DNA of 14,513 bases, taken from the NCBI GenBank assembly GCA_946629475.1, contig CAMOXX010000047.1:1-14513 (forward strand), read 5' to 3'. The number at the start of each line of letters is the position of its first letter. Position 1 is the stretch's first letter. The notes beneath the pieces were generated by a model. It saw nothing but the letters and a program-made list of their open reading frames with translations. It did not search any database and was not told the DNA's origin. The position numbers and the translations under genes were made by a program. This DNA comes from an uncultured Blautia sp. (GTDB lineage Bacteria > Bacillota > Clostridia > Lachnospirales > Lachnospiraceae). Below, in pieces: positions 14,498-14,513 of the stretch.

Positions 14498-14513
14498 AGT
14501 TTTCCTCCCTTTT

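Noticed and set aside
1..14513. Mobile element, CRISPR array, toxin-antitoxin or defence system
   Set aside because: No transposase, integrase, terminal inverted repeats, spaced direct-repeat array or defence-type proteins were found on either strand.

Overview
This looks like ordinary chromosomal DNA of a Gram-positive Clostridia, most likely a Lachnospiraceae-type gut anaerobe. That placement is an inference from a type III glutamine synthetase, a fused PotC-PotD polyamine transporter, a multi-pass LCP protein, strong AGGAGG-type ribosome binding sites and moderate GC. Every protein gene lies on the minus strand, so the window reads from right to left; the only plus-strand gene is a tRNA. 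I found no insertion sequence, prophage, CRISPR array or defence system.

Reading right to left. (1) 14497-13976 encodes a small cytoplasmic PH-like protein. (2) 13908-10105 is a tightly packed trio: a divergent trpC-like indole-3-glycerol-phosphate synthase, a diacylglycerol/lipid kinase of the DgkB/YegS type, and a type III glutamine synthetase. The reading frames overlap by 8 and 22 bases, which suggests translational coupling. (3) 9979-8891 is a stand-alone PucR/CdaR-type regulator; an AT-rich gap with a 12-base direct repeat lies upstream of it. (4) 8745-8817 (+) is tRNA-Thr(CGT) with its own promoter, and it shares a bidirectional terminator with the regulator. (5) 8547-4825 is a polyamine ABC transporter, potA-potB-potCD, from a good sigma-A promoter; the last gene fuses permease and substrate-binding protein. 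A PTS enzyme I gene (4773-3142) follows after only 51 bases. (6) 3014 to the left edge holds ugd (UDP-glucose dehydrogenase) behind its own strong promoter, then an LCP-family protein that runs off the window.

How the parts work together: the pot genes bring in spermidine/putrescine using PotA ATPase, the PotB and PotC channel subunits and a PotD domain tethered to the channel. Enzyme I starts the PEP phosphorelay for sugar uptake, but no HPr or EII lies in the window. Ugd makes UDP-glucuronate and LCP proteins attach glycopolymers to the wall, so this pair suggests an envelope polysaccharide module. The trpC-dgkB-glnN trio has no obvious single pathway.

Most of the window is conventional. 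The best points for a second look are the PotC-PotD fusion with a vestigial-looking signal/lipobox, the solitary trpC with changed motifs, and the direct repeat ahead of the regulator.
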